From assembly GCA_032027005.1 (NCBI GenBank), contig JAVSMW010000002.1:368939-405277 (forward strand): a stretch of DNA of 36,339 bases, written 5' to 3'. The position numbers and the translations under genes were made by a program. The notes beneath the pieces were generated by a model, which was given only the letters and a program-made list of their open reading frames with translations, did not search any database and was not told the DNA's origin. Positions 15,618 through 23,439 of this stretch are shown in pieces; position 1 is the stretch's first letter, and each line of letters begins with the position of its first letter. The DNA comes from JAVSMW01 sp032027005 (GTDB lineage: Bacteria > Bacillota > Thermincolia > Thermincolales > UBA2595).

Positions 15618-17294
15618 ATGGCAGAATGGAAATCCGATATTGAAATAGCTCAAGAGGCTACATTGAAGCCAATAGTGGAAATAGCTGCGAAGCTTGGGCT
15701 GAAAGACGATGACTTGGAATTGTACGGCAAGTATAAGTCTAAAATTTCACTTGATGTATGGGAAAGAATTAAGGACAATCCAGATGGCAAACTGATTTTG
15801 GTTACAGCGATTAACCCGACACCAATGGGTGAAGGCAAGACAACTACCTCTGTGGGCCTGCATGATGCCATGCGCCATCTTGGCAAAAACTCAATGCTGG
15901 CTTTAAGAGAACCTTCCTCCGGCCCGGTTTTCGGTGTTAAAGGCGGCGCCGCCGGCGGCGGTTACGCTCAAGTTGTACCTATGGAAGATATAAACTTGCA
16001 TTTTACCGGTGACCTGCATGCAATCACTGCCGCTCACAACCTTTTGGCAGCTATGATTGACAACCACTTACAGCAAGGCAACCCCCTAAATCTTGACGCC
16101 CGCCGGATTCTGTGGAGAAGGGTTGTTGACCTCAATGACCGCGCTCTGCGGAAGGTGGTCATTGGATTGGGCGGAAAGATGGAGGGTGTGCCCCGTGAGA
16201 CCGGTTTTGACATCACTGTGGCCTCCGAAGTTATGGCTATTCTCTGCCTGTCCAAGGATATCGAAGATATGAAAACCCGGTTTGGCAATATCCTGATTGG
16301 CTATACATATGACAACAAACCGGTATACGCCCGTGAACTGAAGGCTCATGGGGCTATGGCTGTTCTGATGAAGGACGCCATTAAACCTAACCTGGTGCAA
16401 ACTCTGGAAAACAACCCGGCCTTTGTGCATGGCGGACCTTTTGCCAACATTGCGCACGGCTGTAACACTTTAACTGCCACCCGGTATGGACTTAAACTGG
16501 GCGACTACTGTATCACAGAAGCCGGATTCGGTGCTGACCTGGGAGCTGAGAAATTCCTTGATATTAAATGCCGTTACGGTGGAATCAAGCCTTCTTGTGT
16601 AGTTATTGTAGCTACCTGCAAGGCTATGAAGTATAACGGTGGTGTTCCCAAGACTGATCTGGGACCGGAGAACCTGGAAGCTCTCGAAAAAGGCTTTGTC
16701 AACCTGCAGAAGCACATTGAGAACATGAAGAACTTTGGTCTGCCTGTTGTTGTGGCTATTAACAAGTTCCCCACAGATTCTGAAGCAGAACTAAAACTTA
16801 TTCGTGAACTCTGCGTAAAAGCCGGTGCCGAAGTTGCCCTCTCCGAAATCTGGGCTTATGGCGGCAAAGGCGGGGTAGAGATGGCTGAAAAGGTCATCGC
16901 AGCCTGTGAAAAAGGCACTAATTTCAACTATGTATATGAGCTGAATGATCCTATCAAAACCAAAATCGAAAAGATTGCCAAAAATATTTACGGCGCAGAT
17001 GGTGTAAACTACACGGCAGAGGCTGAAAAGTCCATCAAGGAGTTCACCGAACTTGGCTACGATAAATTTGCAGTGGTAATGGCGAAAACCCAGTATTCTT
17101 TGTCTGATGATATGACCAAGCTGGGCCGCCCAACCGGCTTTAGCATTACCGTAAGGGAAATTCGCGCATCTGCCGGGGCAGGCTTTATAGTTGCTGTTAC
17201 CGGGGCAATTATGACCATGCCCGGTCTCCCCAAAGTTCCCTCAGCAGAAAAAATCGATGTTGACAACTCCGGTAAGATTGTAGGATTGTTCTAA
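15618..17294 (+). CDS. fhs: Formate-tetrahydrofolate ligase, canonical clostridial form (558 aa)
   Basis: Same reaction as the enzyme at 13483-15258, but of the usual length and sequence type for acetogenic clostridia. The P-loop PTPMGEGKTT is at about 68-77, followed by LREPSSGPVFGVKGGAAGGG, FTGDLHAITAAHN and FVHGGPFANIAHGCNT. The ATG at 15618 is chosen because AAGGAGTGG ends 7 bases upstream; longer in-frame starts would run back into repeat copy B. It differs clearly from the neighbouring ligase throughout, so the two are old paralogues or one was acquired, not a recent tandem duplication. The pair points to heavy formate or one-carbon flux (acetogenesis, syntrophy or a reductive glycine route). 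Confidence 0.95.
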   Translation: MAEWKSDIEIAQEATLKPIVEIAAKLGLKDDDLELYGKYKSKISLDVWERIKDNPDGKLILVTAINPTPMGEGKTTTSVGLHDAMRHLGKNSMLALREPSSGPVFGVKGGAAGGGYAQVVPMEDINLHFTGDLHAITAAHNLLAAMIDNHLQQGNPLNLDARRILWRRVVDLNDRALRKVVIGLGGKMEGVPRETGFDITVASEVMAILCLSKDIEDMKTRFGNILIGYTYDNKPVYARELKAHGAMAVLMKDAIKPNLVQTLENNPAFVHGGPFANIAHGCNTLTATRYGLKLGDYCITEAGFGADLGAEKFLDIKCRYGGIKPSCVVIVATCKAMKYNGGVPKTDLGPENLEALEKGFVNLQKHIENMKNFGLPVVVAINKFPTDSEAELKLIRELCVKAGAEVALSEIWAYGGKGGVEMAEKVIAACEKGTNFNYVYELNDPIKTKIEKIAKNIYGADGVNYTAEAEKSIKEFTELGYDKFAVVMAKTQYSLSDDMTKLGRPTGFSITVREIRASAGAGFIVAVTGAIMTMPGLPKVPSAEKIDVDNSGKIVGLF

Positions 17295-17324
17295 AAGTCT
17301 AAGATTAAACACAATATTGTTACT

Positions 17325-17361
17325 AAGGAGAGATGGGAATTACCTGTCTCTCTTTTTATTT
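17325..17361 (+). terminator. Terminator after the second fhs gene
   Basis: GAGAGA (17328-17333) pairs with TCTCTC (17347-17352) around a GG/CC inner pair, then TTTTTATTT. Confidence 0.75.
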
Positions 17362-17382
17362 AGAACCAAAAAATGAAAAAAC

Positions 17383-17498
17383 AGCCGCGGATTAACGCTG
17401 ATTAACGCTGATAGTAGTGGAGAGTGGCGAGACGATTTAAGTTTTTCACCTGTGAACACTCACCACTTCCCATTATTTATCCGCGTTCATCCGCGGCT
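17383..17498. repeat. Nested inverted-repeat element
   Basis: The outer arms AGCCGCGGATTAACGC (17383-17398) and GCGTTCATCCGCGGCT (17483-17498) pair at 15 of 16 positions. An inner pair, AGTGGAGAGTG and CACTCACCACT, matches at 10 of 11. A tandem ATTAACGCTG occurs twice at 17391-17410. There is no coding capacity. The CCGCGGATNAACGCGGAT theme is, from memory, a common dispersed intergenic repeat in environmental anaerobes; it could be a small nonautonomous element. The rest of the gap to 17606 shows no gene. Confidence 0.75.
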
Positions 17499-17606
17499 TA
17501 TTCTAATAAACTTCAACATTAGAAGGATTTTCTTGGAATATGTCTAATAAAGTAAGAAGTTGTTAAGCAAACTAAGGGTATTATTTTAATGCAGCGGGGG
17601 TGCGCC

Positions 17607-18128
17607 TTGAAAAGGGTGGAGGCTTTACTGGCACATCCGGATTTTCAGGCTTACGTGGCCAGGAATGAGGAAAAGGAGACCACTCGCAGGTTTTGCCGTC
17701 ATGGTTTTCAGCATCTGGTTGATGTAGCCCGGATAGCCTATATACTAATGCTGGAAAACGGGAATATCGAGAAACTTGCAGTAATCTTTGACCTGAACAG
17801 GCGAACTGTCAAGGAATTAATTTACGCAGCTGCCTTTCTGCATGATATCGGCAGGTGGCAGGAATACGAGACAGGGCAGGATCACGCCGTAATGAGTGCA
17901 GAGCTGGCTGTGGATATTCTGGCTGAAACGGGTTTCAGCCAGATCGAGTCAGGCCTGATTACAGCCGCCATTATAGAACATCGCCGGTGGACTGAGAACA
18001 TGTCTATGCTTGGTCAACACTTATTTAAGGCAGATAAGTTCTCCAGGCTTTGTGGCCGTTGTGACGCATCTGCTGAGTGTTATAAATTTGAGGAAATGGC
18101 AACTGCCCGCAAGGGCTTAATATATTAA
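17607..18128 (+). CDS. HD-domain protein (putative metal-dependent phosphohydrolase)
   Basis: About 173 residues. The HD superfamily metal site is visible: HGFQHLVDVAR for the first His, AAFLHDIGRW for the His-Asp pair, and a later His in DHAVMSAELA and IEHRRW. A cysteine-containing tail (CGRCDASAEC) near the C-terminus may bind metal. The TTG at 17607 is preferred because GGGGGTG lies 4-5 bases upstream and gives a family-like start (M)KRVEALL; the ATG at 17589 has only a weak AAGGG. It lies directly ahead of folP, 24 bases apart, so it probably belongs to the folate operon. It could be a phosphatase acting on a folate-pathway nucleotide intermediate; that is inference. Confidence 0.85.
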   Translation: MKRVEALLAHPDFQAYVARNEEKETTRRFCRHGFQHLVDVARIAYILMLENGNIEKLAVIFDLNRRTVKELIYAAAFLHDIGRWQEYETGQDHAVMSAELAVDILAETGFSQIESGLITAAIIEHRRWTENMSMLGQHLFKADKFSRLCGRCDASAECYKFEEMATARKGLIY

Positions 18129-18152
18129 CTTTTTCAGTGGAGGTAGGCTAAA

Positions 18153-19358
18153 TTGGTCAGAGTAAGAGCGATAAAAATAGATGATACTGCCCAGGCTAAA
18201 AGGGAAATCAGTGCGATTGGGGCCGATGAATCCGGTGTGACTATGATGGTACCTAAAGCCGTGCACCGGGTGATCAAGGTTGAAAATGTATCTGCCAAGG
18301 CTGCGGTCATCTTAAAACAGGAAATGCTCTCAAAAGGCGGCGAGGCTGCTGTTAGCAGAGGTGTGGGTGATTTTTCGGTGGAGCGTTCAGATGTTCTTTT
18401 GATGGGGACTGTAAAACAGTTCTACAGGCTCATCGCTAAACTCAAAGCCCAGCCCTTCGGGTTGAAGAAATTGGCGGAACAGCTGAATCAGGTTTTGATG
18501 AATCTGGACAGCCGCCTGTCGCGGACAGGGCTTAACTGCCGCGGTTATAACCTGCCTCTCGGAAAAAGAACTTTAATCATGGGGATTCTTAATATTACAC
18601 CGGATTCCTTTTCTGATGGGGGAAAATTCTTTGATTTTGACATTGCTGTGCGCCATGCTCAGGAGATGGTGGAATTGGGGGCAGATATCATTGACATAGG
18701 GGGCGAATCAACCCGCCCGAGCCACACGCCTGTGACCCTGGAAGAAGAATTGGACAGAGTTATTCCAGTTCTTCAAAAACTAATCAAAGAAATAGATGTG
18801 CCGATATCTATTGATACTTATAAGGCTGAAGTTGCCAGACAGGCACTAATTGAAGGCGCCCACATCATTAATGATGTCTGGGGGTTTACGGCCGAACCTG
18901 AGATAGCTGACGTTGTTGCTCAATATCCTGATGTTCCTGTTGTACTGATGCATAACAAGAACGGAACTCAGTACCGGAGCATGATGGACGAGATTTTGGC
19001 ATTTCTTAAGGCGAGTGCTCAAAGGGCTCTTGACGCAGGAGTTGCTAAGGAAAACATTATTCTCGACCCGGGTATTGGTTTCGGTAAAGATACTGACCAG
19101 AATCTGGAGGTTATGCACAGGTTGTGGGAATTTAAAACTCTTGGCTATCCAGTATTATTGGGAACATCCCGAAAGTCTATGATTGGGAATACATTGGACC
19201 TGCCGGTTACAGACAGGCTCGAAGGCACTGCGGCTACAGTGGCTTTTGGGATAGCCCAGGGCATTGATATAGTGCGGGTCCATGACATCAAAGAAATGGG
19301 CCGTGTGGTCAGAATGACTGATGCAATGGTAAGGAGGCAAAAAAATGAGTACAGATAA
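18153..19358 (+). CDS. folP: Dihydropteroate synthase with an N-terminal extension
   Basis: Condenses p-aminobenzoate with dihydropterin pyrophosphate to dihydropteroate. 401 residues, about 120 more than the usual enzyme. The conserved barrel begins near residue 135 with LIMGILNITPDSFSDGG, continues with DIIDIGGESTRPS and PISIDTYKA, and ends with LGTSRKSMIG and VRVHDI. The extra N-terminal ~130 residues have no motif I recognise; similar extended forms occur in other clostridia. The TTG at 18153 follows TGGAGGT. The gene overlaps folB by 14 bases. Confidence 0.95.
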   Translation: MVRVRAIKIDDTAQAKREISAIGADESGVTMMVPKAVHRVIKVENVSAKAAVILKQEMLSKGGEAAVSRGVGDFSVERSDVLLMGTVKQFYRLIAKLKAQPFGLKKLAEQLNQVLMNLDSRLSRTGLNCRGYNLPLGKRTLIMGILNITPDSFSDGGKFFDFDIAVRHAQEMVELGADIIDIGGESTRPSHTPVTLEEELDRVIPVLQKLIKEIDVPISIDTYKAEVARQALIEGAHIINDVWGFTAEPEIADVVAQYPDVPVVLMHNKNGTQYRSMMDEILAFLKASAQRALDAGVAKENIILDPGIGFGKDTDQNLEVMHRLWEFKTLGYPVLLGTSRKSMIGNTLDLPVTDRLEGTAATVAFGIAQGIDIVRVHDIKEMGRVVRMTDAMVRRQKNEYR

Positions 19359-19713
19359 AATATTTCTTTCAGGAATGCAGTTTTATGGGAGGCATGGCGT
19401 CTTCCCGGAGGAAAAAGCCATGGGCCAAAAATTTATTATTGACCTGGAATTAAGCCTGGACCTTAAAAATGCCGGCTTGACCGATGACCTTGCCGCTACC
19501 CCTAATTATGCGGATGTCTACGCCATAGTTAAGAATATTACCACAAAGAAAAGTTTTAACCTGATTGAGGCTTTGGCAGAAGCTATTGCTCTTGATATTT
19601 TGGCTTCATACAAGGTCGAGCAGGTGGTAGTTAGGGTGAAGAAACCGCAGGCGCCTATCAGCGGGATTTTTGATTACATGGGGTGTGAAATAGTCAGGAG
19701 AGCTGCTGACTAA
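19345..19713 (+). CDS. folB: Dihydroneopterin aldolase
   Basis: Cleaves dihydroneopterin to 6-hydroxymethyl-dihydropterin and glycolaldehyde. 122 residues, standard size. FYGRHGVFPEEKAMGQKFI holds the family's substrate-binding Glu and is followed by NYADVYAIV; the C-terminus has VVRVKKPQAPISGIFDYMG with the catalytic Lys region. The ATG at 19345 lies inside the end of folP and has AAGGAGGC upstream. The stop overlaps the folK start (TAATG). folP, folB and folK are in the classic order. Confidence 0.96.
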   Translation: MSTDKIFLSGMQFYGRHGVFPEEKAMGQKFIIDLELSLDLKNAGLTDDLAATPNYADVYAIVKNITTKKSFNLIEALAEAIALDILASYKVEQVVVRVKKPQAPISGIFDYMGCEIVRRAAD

Positions 19714-20207
19714 TGACGCGGGCATATATTGGCTTAGGTGCGAATCAGGGAGACCCGGTAGAAAATCTAAAAGCCGCTCTCAAATCAATGAATGACAATC
19801 CTGATATTACCGTCATAAATGTATCGTCGGTTTATTTGACAGAGCCGGTTGGTTATGCAGATCAGCCCTGGTTTCATAACTGTGTGGCTGAACTGGAAAC
19901 AGGTTTGGGACCATTTGCCCTGTTGGAGGTCCTGCAGGGTATCGAAAACCAACTTGGCCGCGTCAGAACCATCAGGTGGGGACCGCGGACTGTAGATCTG
20001 GATATTTTGCTCTATAATGGCCTGCAGTTAAATGATGAGAAATTGGTAATTCCACACCCGCAGATGAAGGAAAGAGCATTTGTGATGGTACCCCTGACAG
20101 AAATTGCCCCTGGCCTGCTGCTTTCTGATGGTGAAACCGTACAGGAGGCAACAAGGAGAATAAGAAGTGGGGAAAAAAATTGTTGCATTCTTCAGAAAAT
20201 ATGGTAA
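19713..20207 (+). CDS. folK: 6-hydroxymethyl-7,8-dihydropterin pyrophosphokinase
   Basis: Transfers pyrophosphate from ATP to 6-hydroxymethyl-dihydropterin, making the FolP substrate. 164 residues. The start AYIGLGANQGDPVENLKAAL, the central VYLTEPVGYADQPWFHNCV and the signature RWGPRTVDLDILLY are all intact, as is the metal-binding Asp pair (DLDIL). It shares one base with folB. Its last codons overlap a promoter that starts the pan operon. Confidence 0.96.
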   Translation: MTRAYIGLGANQGDPVENLKAALKSMNDNPDITVINVSSVYLTEPVGYADQPWFHNCVAELETGLGPFALLEVLQGIENQLGRVRTIRWGPRTVDLDILLYNGLQLNDEKLVIPHPQMKERAFVMVPLTEIAPGLLLSDGETVQEATRRIRSGEKNCCILQKIW

Positions 20208-20210
20208 AAT
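20183..20210 (+). promoter_or_regulatory. Promoter of the pan operon leader
   Basis: TTGCAT (20183-20188), a 16-bp spacer and TAAAAT (20205-20210) lie at the very end of folK. Transcription would begin near 20217, about 120 bases before a terminator and 200 before the next start codon. Confidence 0.55.
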
Positions 20211-20216
20211 TGTTTT

Positions 20217-20376
20217 GCGGGGAGTATCCGTTCACCGGAACTTCACCGGCCCGAGGTTAGTTTCTGGATAAAACAGATTTTCCAATAGACCGCTTGGAGC
20301 CGTGAGGACCAGGACGGAAGGTATAGTTTGGCTTTATTTAAAACCTTTCGGATTTGTCCGGGGTTTTTTATTTTTT
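20217..20376 (+). promoter_or_regulatory. Structured leader with terminator upstream of the pan genes (candidate riboswitch)
   Basis: After the promoter at 20183-20210, the leader is GC-rich and can form several stems, for example CCGT/ACGG around 20300-20317 and GCGG (20217) with CCGC (20290). TTCACCGG is repeated at about 20231 and 20242. It ends in an intrinsic terminator at 20340-20376. This promoter-structure-terminator order before a biosynthetic operon is the layout of a transcription-attenuating riboswitch. The 'pan' RNA motif is known upstream of panB in Firmicutes, and I propose it as the first candidate; I cannot verify its consensus here. Confidence 0.5.
20340..20376 (+). terminator. 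Attenuator-type terminator before the DUF2520 gene
   Basis: AAAACC/GGTTTT encloses CGGA/TCCG, followed by TTTTTTATTTTTT. It lies 49 bases before the ATG at 20425, in the 5' leader and not at the end of a gene. Confidence 0.85.
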
Positions 20377-20424
20377 GGTCTCACCTTCCTGGGGAATAAC
20401 TTTCAGGTAAAGGAGCAGCCATAC

Positions 20425-21312
20425 ATGTACAATGTGGGTATAATCGGAACCGGGATAGTGGGTTCAGCAGTGGCTATATTGCTGCAGCGCAATGGGCACA
20501 TAATAACCGGAGTATGTTCGAAAACAGGGGTTTCAGCTGTCGATTTAGCCCAATCTTTAGGGTGCCGGTATTGTACTGATCCTGTACATGTACTTACAGA
20601 GAGTGAAATTATTTTCATCACTACACCTGACCGGGAACTCGGCGGGATAGCTGAACTCCTGGCCAATTCAGGCCAGGTTGCCGCTAAGCAGATCTTTTAT
20701 CAGATGAGCGGAGCTTTACCTGCGGAGGTGCTTTTACCATTAAGTCAGGCAGGGGGTACTATCGCTTCGGTCCATCCACTTCAGTCTTTTGCTAATGTCA
20801 CCAAAGCCATCGATAATCTGCCAGGCTCTTACTTTGCAATTCAGGGGGAGGAGAAAGCCGTTGAGGCAGCTTTTGCCCTTGTAGAACAATTGTCAGGCCG
20901 GCCCTTCATATTAAAGAGTTCCGATAAAGCTCTTTATCATCTTGGAGCCTGTGTTGCTTCGAATTATCTGGTATCGACAATTCACTATGCAGTTAACATT
21001 TACAAAAAAATTGGCATGTCTGAAGAAGATGCTACCCATGCCTTAATGCCGTTGATCCGGGGAACTCTGGCTAATATAGAAACATTAGGACCTGTCAAGG
21101 CCCTAACCGGCCCGGTGGCCAGAGGTGATCTCAATACTGTGGAAAAACATTTGGAAGCCTTAAAAAAGTTAAACACTGATCTGACAGATTTCTACTGCAG
21201 CCTTGGATGCTATACTACCGGGGTCGCCCGGGAAAAAGAGTCCATTGATAATAGTGCGAAGGAAAAGCTAATTCACATTTTCCGGGAGGAGGGGAAAACT
21301 GATGTCAGCTAA
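20425..21312 (+). CDS. Rossmann/DUF2520 oxidoreductase, candidate ketopantoate reductase
   Basis: 295 residues. The ATG at 20425 is chosen because AAAGGAG (20409-20415) precedes it; a longer open frame would run through the terminator at 20340-20376. The N-terminus is an NAD(P)-binding Rossmann fold (VGIIGTGIVGSAVAILL). Residues ~110-135 hold the family features QMSGALPAEVL and SVHPLQSF. The helical C-terminal half (LGACVASNYLVS) is the DUF2520 domain, similar in layout to ketopantoate and pyrroline-carboxylate reductases. It is the first gene of a run with panB, panC and panD and overlaps panB by 11 bases. No panE is visible in the window, so it may catalyse the NADPH reduction of ketopantoate. 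That is inference from context and fold. Confidence 0.85.
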   Translation: MYNVGIIGTGIVGSAVAILLQRNGHIITGVCSKTGVSAVDLAQSLGCRYCTDPVHVLTESEIIFITTPDRELGGIAELLANSGQVAAKQIFYQMSGALPAEVLLPLSQAGGTIASVHPLQSFANVTKAIDNLPGSYFAIQGEEKAVEAAFALVEQLSGRPFILKSSDKALYHLGACVASNYLVSTIHYAVNIYKKIGMSEEDATHALMPLIRGTLANIETLGPVKALTGPVARGDLNTVEKHLEALKKLNTDLTDFYCSLGCYTTGVAREKESIDNSAKEKLIHIFREEGKTDVS

Positions 21313-22135
21313 AATCACCACTGTAAAACTAAAAGAGATGAAGCAGCGAAAAGAAAAAATAACGGTATTGACCTGTTATGATTACTCCATGGCCAAAATG
21401 CTGGATCATGCGGGAATCGAAGTACTACTGGTCGGTGATTCACTGGGAAATGTAATGCTGGGGTATGATTCAACGATTCCTGTAACTATGGATGAAATGA
21501 TTATCTATACCAAGGCAGTATCCCGGGGAACCAAAAACGCCTTAGTGGTTGGGGACATGCCCTTTTTATCCTATCATATTTCTACAGCCGAAAGTGTCAG
21601 AAATGCCGGCAGGTTTCTCCAGGAGGCCGGTGCCAACGCTGTTAAGCTAGAAGGGGGCCGGGAGGTTGCTGCTACTATCCAGGCCATAAACGCTGCGGGT
21701 ATTCCGGTTATGGGGCATTTAGGGTTAACACCTCAATCTGTGAATAAACTGGGTGGGTATAAGGTTCAGGGGAAAGATGAAGCAGCTGCCAGATCAATCC
21801 TAAATAATGCGTTAGCTTTGCAGGATGCCGGGGTGTTTGCCCTGGTGCTGGAATGTATTCCCGCGCCTTTGGCTAAAATGATAACAGAGCGCCTCGAAAT
21901 ACCTACGATAGGTATAGGGGCCGGAGTAAATTGTGACGGCCAGGTTCTGGTAATCCATGACATGCTTGGGTTATATTCAGATTTGGCTCCGAAATTTGTT
22001 AAACGTTATGCATCATTACATGAGTCTATCGGACGGGCTTTGACCGATTATAAGGCAGAAGTGAAGAGTGGAACTTTTCCGGCACCGGAACACAGTTTTG
22101 GTCTGGAAGAAAATGAGGTAGGGAAGTTATATTAG
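21302..22135 (+). CDS. panB: 3-methyl-2-oxobutanoate hydroxymethyltransferase
   Basis: Adds a hydroxymethyl group from 5,10-methylene-THF to ketoisovalerate, giving ketopantoate, the first committed step to pantothenate. 277 residues. The N-terminal VLTCYDYSMAKMLDHAGIE, the metal-site LVGDSLGNVMLGYDSTIPVT, GDMPFLSYH and MGHLGLTPQS are typical. The ATG at 21302 has GGGAGGAGGGG upstream, inside the preceding gene. It draws on the one-carbon folate pool supplied by genes nearby. Confidence 0.97.
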   Translation: MSAKITTVKLKEMKQRKEKITVLTCYDYSMAKMLDHAGIEVLLVGDSLGNVMLGYDSTIPVTMDEMIIYTKAVSRGTKNALVVGDMPFLSYHISTAESVRNAGRFLQEAGANAVKLEGGREVAATIQAINAAGIPVMGHLGLTPQSVNKLGGYKVQGKDEAAARSILNNALALQDAGVFALVLECIPAPLAKMITERLEIPTIGIGAGVNCDGQVLVIHDMLGLYSDLAPKFVKRYASLHESIGRALTDYKAEVKSGTFPAPEHSFGLEENEVGKLY

Positions 22136-22183
22136 AAACTTTATTTCATTAAAATAAGCATAATTGATAAGGGCGGGGGCACT

Positions 22184-23029
22184 ATGCGTATAATTAGTGA
22201 AATTAACAAAATGAAACAAGTTATCAGGGAACAGCGTGGGCAGGGTAAAACCATTGGATTTGTGCCTACCATGGGATGTCTGCATGATGGACATCTGACA
22301 TTAATGCGGACTGCCAAACAGAAGACTGATTTCGTGGTAGCCAGTATTTTTGTTAATCCACTGCAATTTGGAGTAGGAGAAGATTTTGCAGAATATCCGA
22401 GAGATCTCAGCCGGGACAGTGCTATGGCTGAGACCGCAGGTGTGGATGTTATTTTCGCTCCAATGGTGAAAGAGATGTACCCTAAAGGTTATGGGGCATT
22501 TGTTGAAGTAGAAGGACTCACAGACAGGCTTTGCGGCAAGTCCAGACCTGGACACTTCCGGGGTGTGACTACGGTTGTAACTAAATTGTTTAATATTGTG
22601 CAGCCAGATATCGCTTTTTTTGGCCAAAAGGATGCTCAGCAGTCACTGGTCTTAAAGAAAATGGTGGCTGACCTGAATATGAATTTAGAGATTGAGGTTG
22701 TGCCTATTGTCAGAGAGCAGGACGGTTTGGCTATGAGTTCCAGGAATTCCTACTTAAGCCCCAGCGAGCGCCAGGCTGCTTTGGTCTTAAGCCGCAGTCT
22801 GAATAAGGCTAGAGATATGATTGCTGCCGGCGAGAGGAACATTTCCGCAATTAAGCATGAGATTATCGGGTTTATTAGTCAGGAGCCATTAGCCAGAATT
22901 GACTATGTGGAAATTTTATCTGTTCCCGGCTTAGATGAAATCGAAATTCTGCATAGTCAGAATATAATAGCTTTAGCAGTATTTATTGGAAGGACCCGAC
23001 TAATTGATAATGCGATAGTGGAGGTGTAA
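22184..23029 (+). CDS. panC: Pantothenate synthetase
   Basis: Joins pantoate and beta-alanine using ATP, through a pantoyl-adenylate. 281 residues. Class I synthetase-like motifs are present: VPTMGCLHDGHLTL (HIGH-like) at about 28-41, FVNPLQFG, the substrate-binding FFGQKDAQQSLVLKKMV, and the KMSKS-like MSSRNSYLS near 187. The ATG at 22184 has GGGCGGGGG upstream. panD follows after two bases. Confidence 0.97.
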   Translation: MRIISEINKMKQVIREQRGQGKTIGFVPTMGCLHDGHLTLMRTAKQKTDFVVASIFVNPLQFGVGEDFAEYPRDLSRDSAMAETAGVDVIFAPMVKEMYPKGYGAFVEVEGLTDRLCGKSRPGHFRGVTTVVTKLFNIVQPDIAFFGQKDAQQSLVLKKMVADLNMNLEIEVVPIVREQDGLAMSSRNSYLSPSERQAALVLSRSLNKARDMIAAGERNISAIKHEIIGFISQEPLARIDYVEILSVPGLDEIEILHSQNIIALAVFIGRTRLIDNAIVEV

Positions 23030-23031
23030 CC

Positions 23032-23415
23032 GTGTTTCGCAACATGATGAAGTCTAAAATTCACCGGGCAACAGTTACGGAAGCGAATCTAAATTATGTC
23101 GGCAGTATTACTGTTGATGAAGCACTAATGGAAGCAGCTGATATTCTCGAGAACGAGAAAGTTCAGATTGTTAACAATAATAATGGCTCTCGCTTTGAGA
23201 CCTATGTAATCAAAGGCGAACGAAATTCCGGGGTCATCTGTTTAAACGGTGCTGCAGCACGCCTGGTTCATCCCGGGGATAAAGTTATTATTATCTCATA
23301 TGCTATAGTGGATAACCGGGAAGCGGCTGAGCACAAACCAAGAGTCTTGATTTTGGATGACAACAATCTGGTCATTGAAGAATGTTCTCACGAAATAGCC
23401 GGTGAAATAAAGTAG
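23032..23415 (+). CDS. panD: Aspartate 1-decarboxylase precursor
   Basis: Pyruvoyl enzyme that makes beta-alanine from aspartate. 127 residues, GTG start at 23032 after GGAGGTG. The precursor cleaves itself between Gly24 and Ser25 in NYVGSITVD to form the pyruvoyl group. KIHRATVTEANLNY before it, and NNNNGSRFETYVIKGERNSG and CLNGAAARLVHPGD after it, match the family. It completes the panB-panC-panD run. Confidence 0.97.
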   Translation: MFRNMMKSKIHRATVTEANLNYVGSITVDEALMEAADILENEKVQIVNNNNGSRFETYVIKGERNSGVICLNGAAARLVHPGDKVIIISYAIVDNREAAEHKPRVLILDDNNLVIEECSHEIAGEIK

Positions 23416-23439
23416 AAAACTTTTAGGAGCTGATAACTT

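Noticed and set aside
20217..20376. THF riboswitch near the folate genes
   Set aside because: The leader does not show the conserved segments I associate with THF riboswitches, and it precedes pan rather than folate genes. A pan-type or new leader is more likely.
20302..20424. Longer start for the DUF2520 gene at the GTG 20302
   Set aside because: It would encode the intrinsic terminator as protein and lacks a ribosome binding site; the ATG at 20425 fits the family N-terminus.
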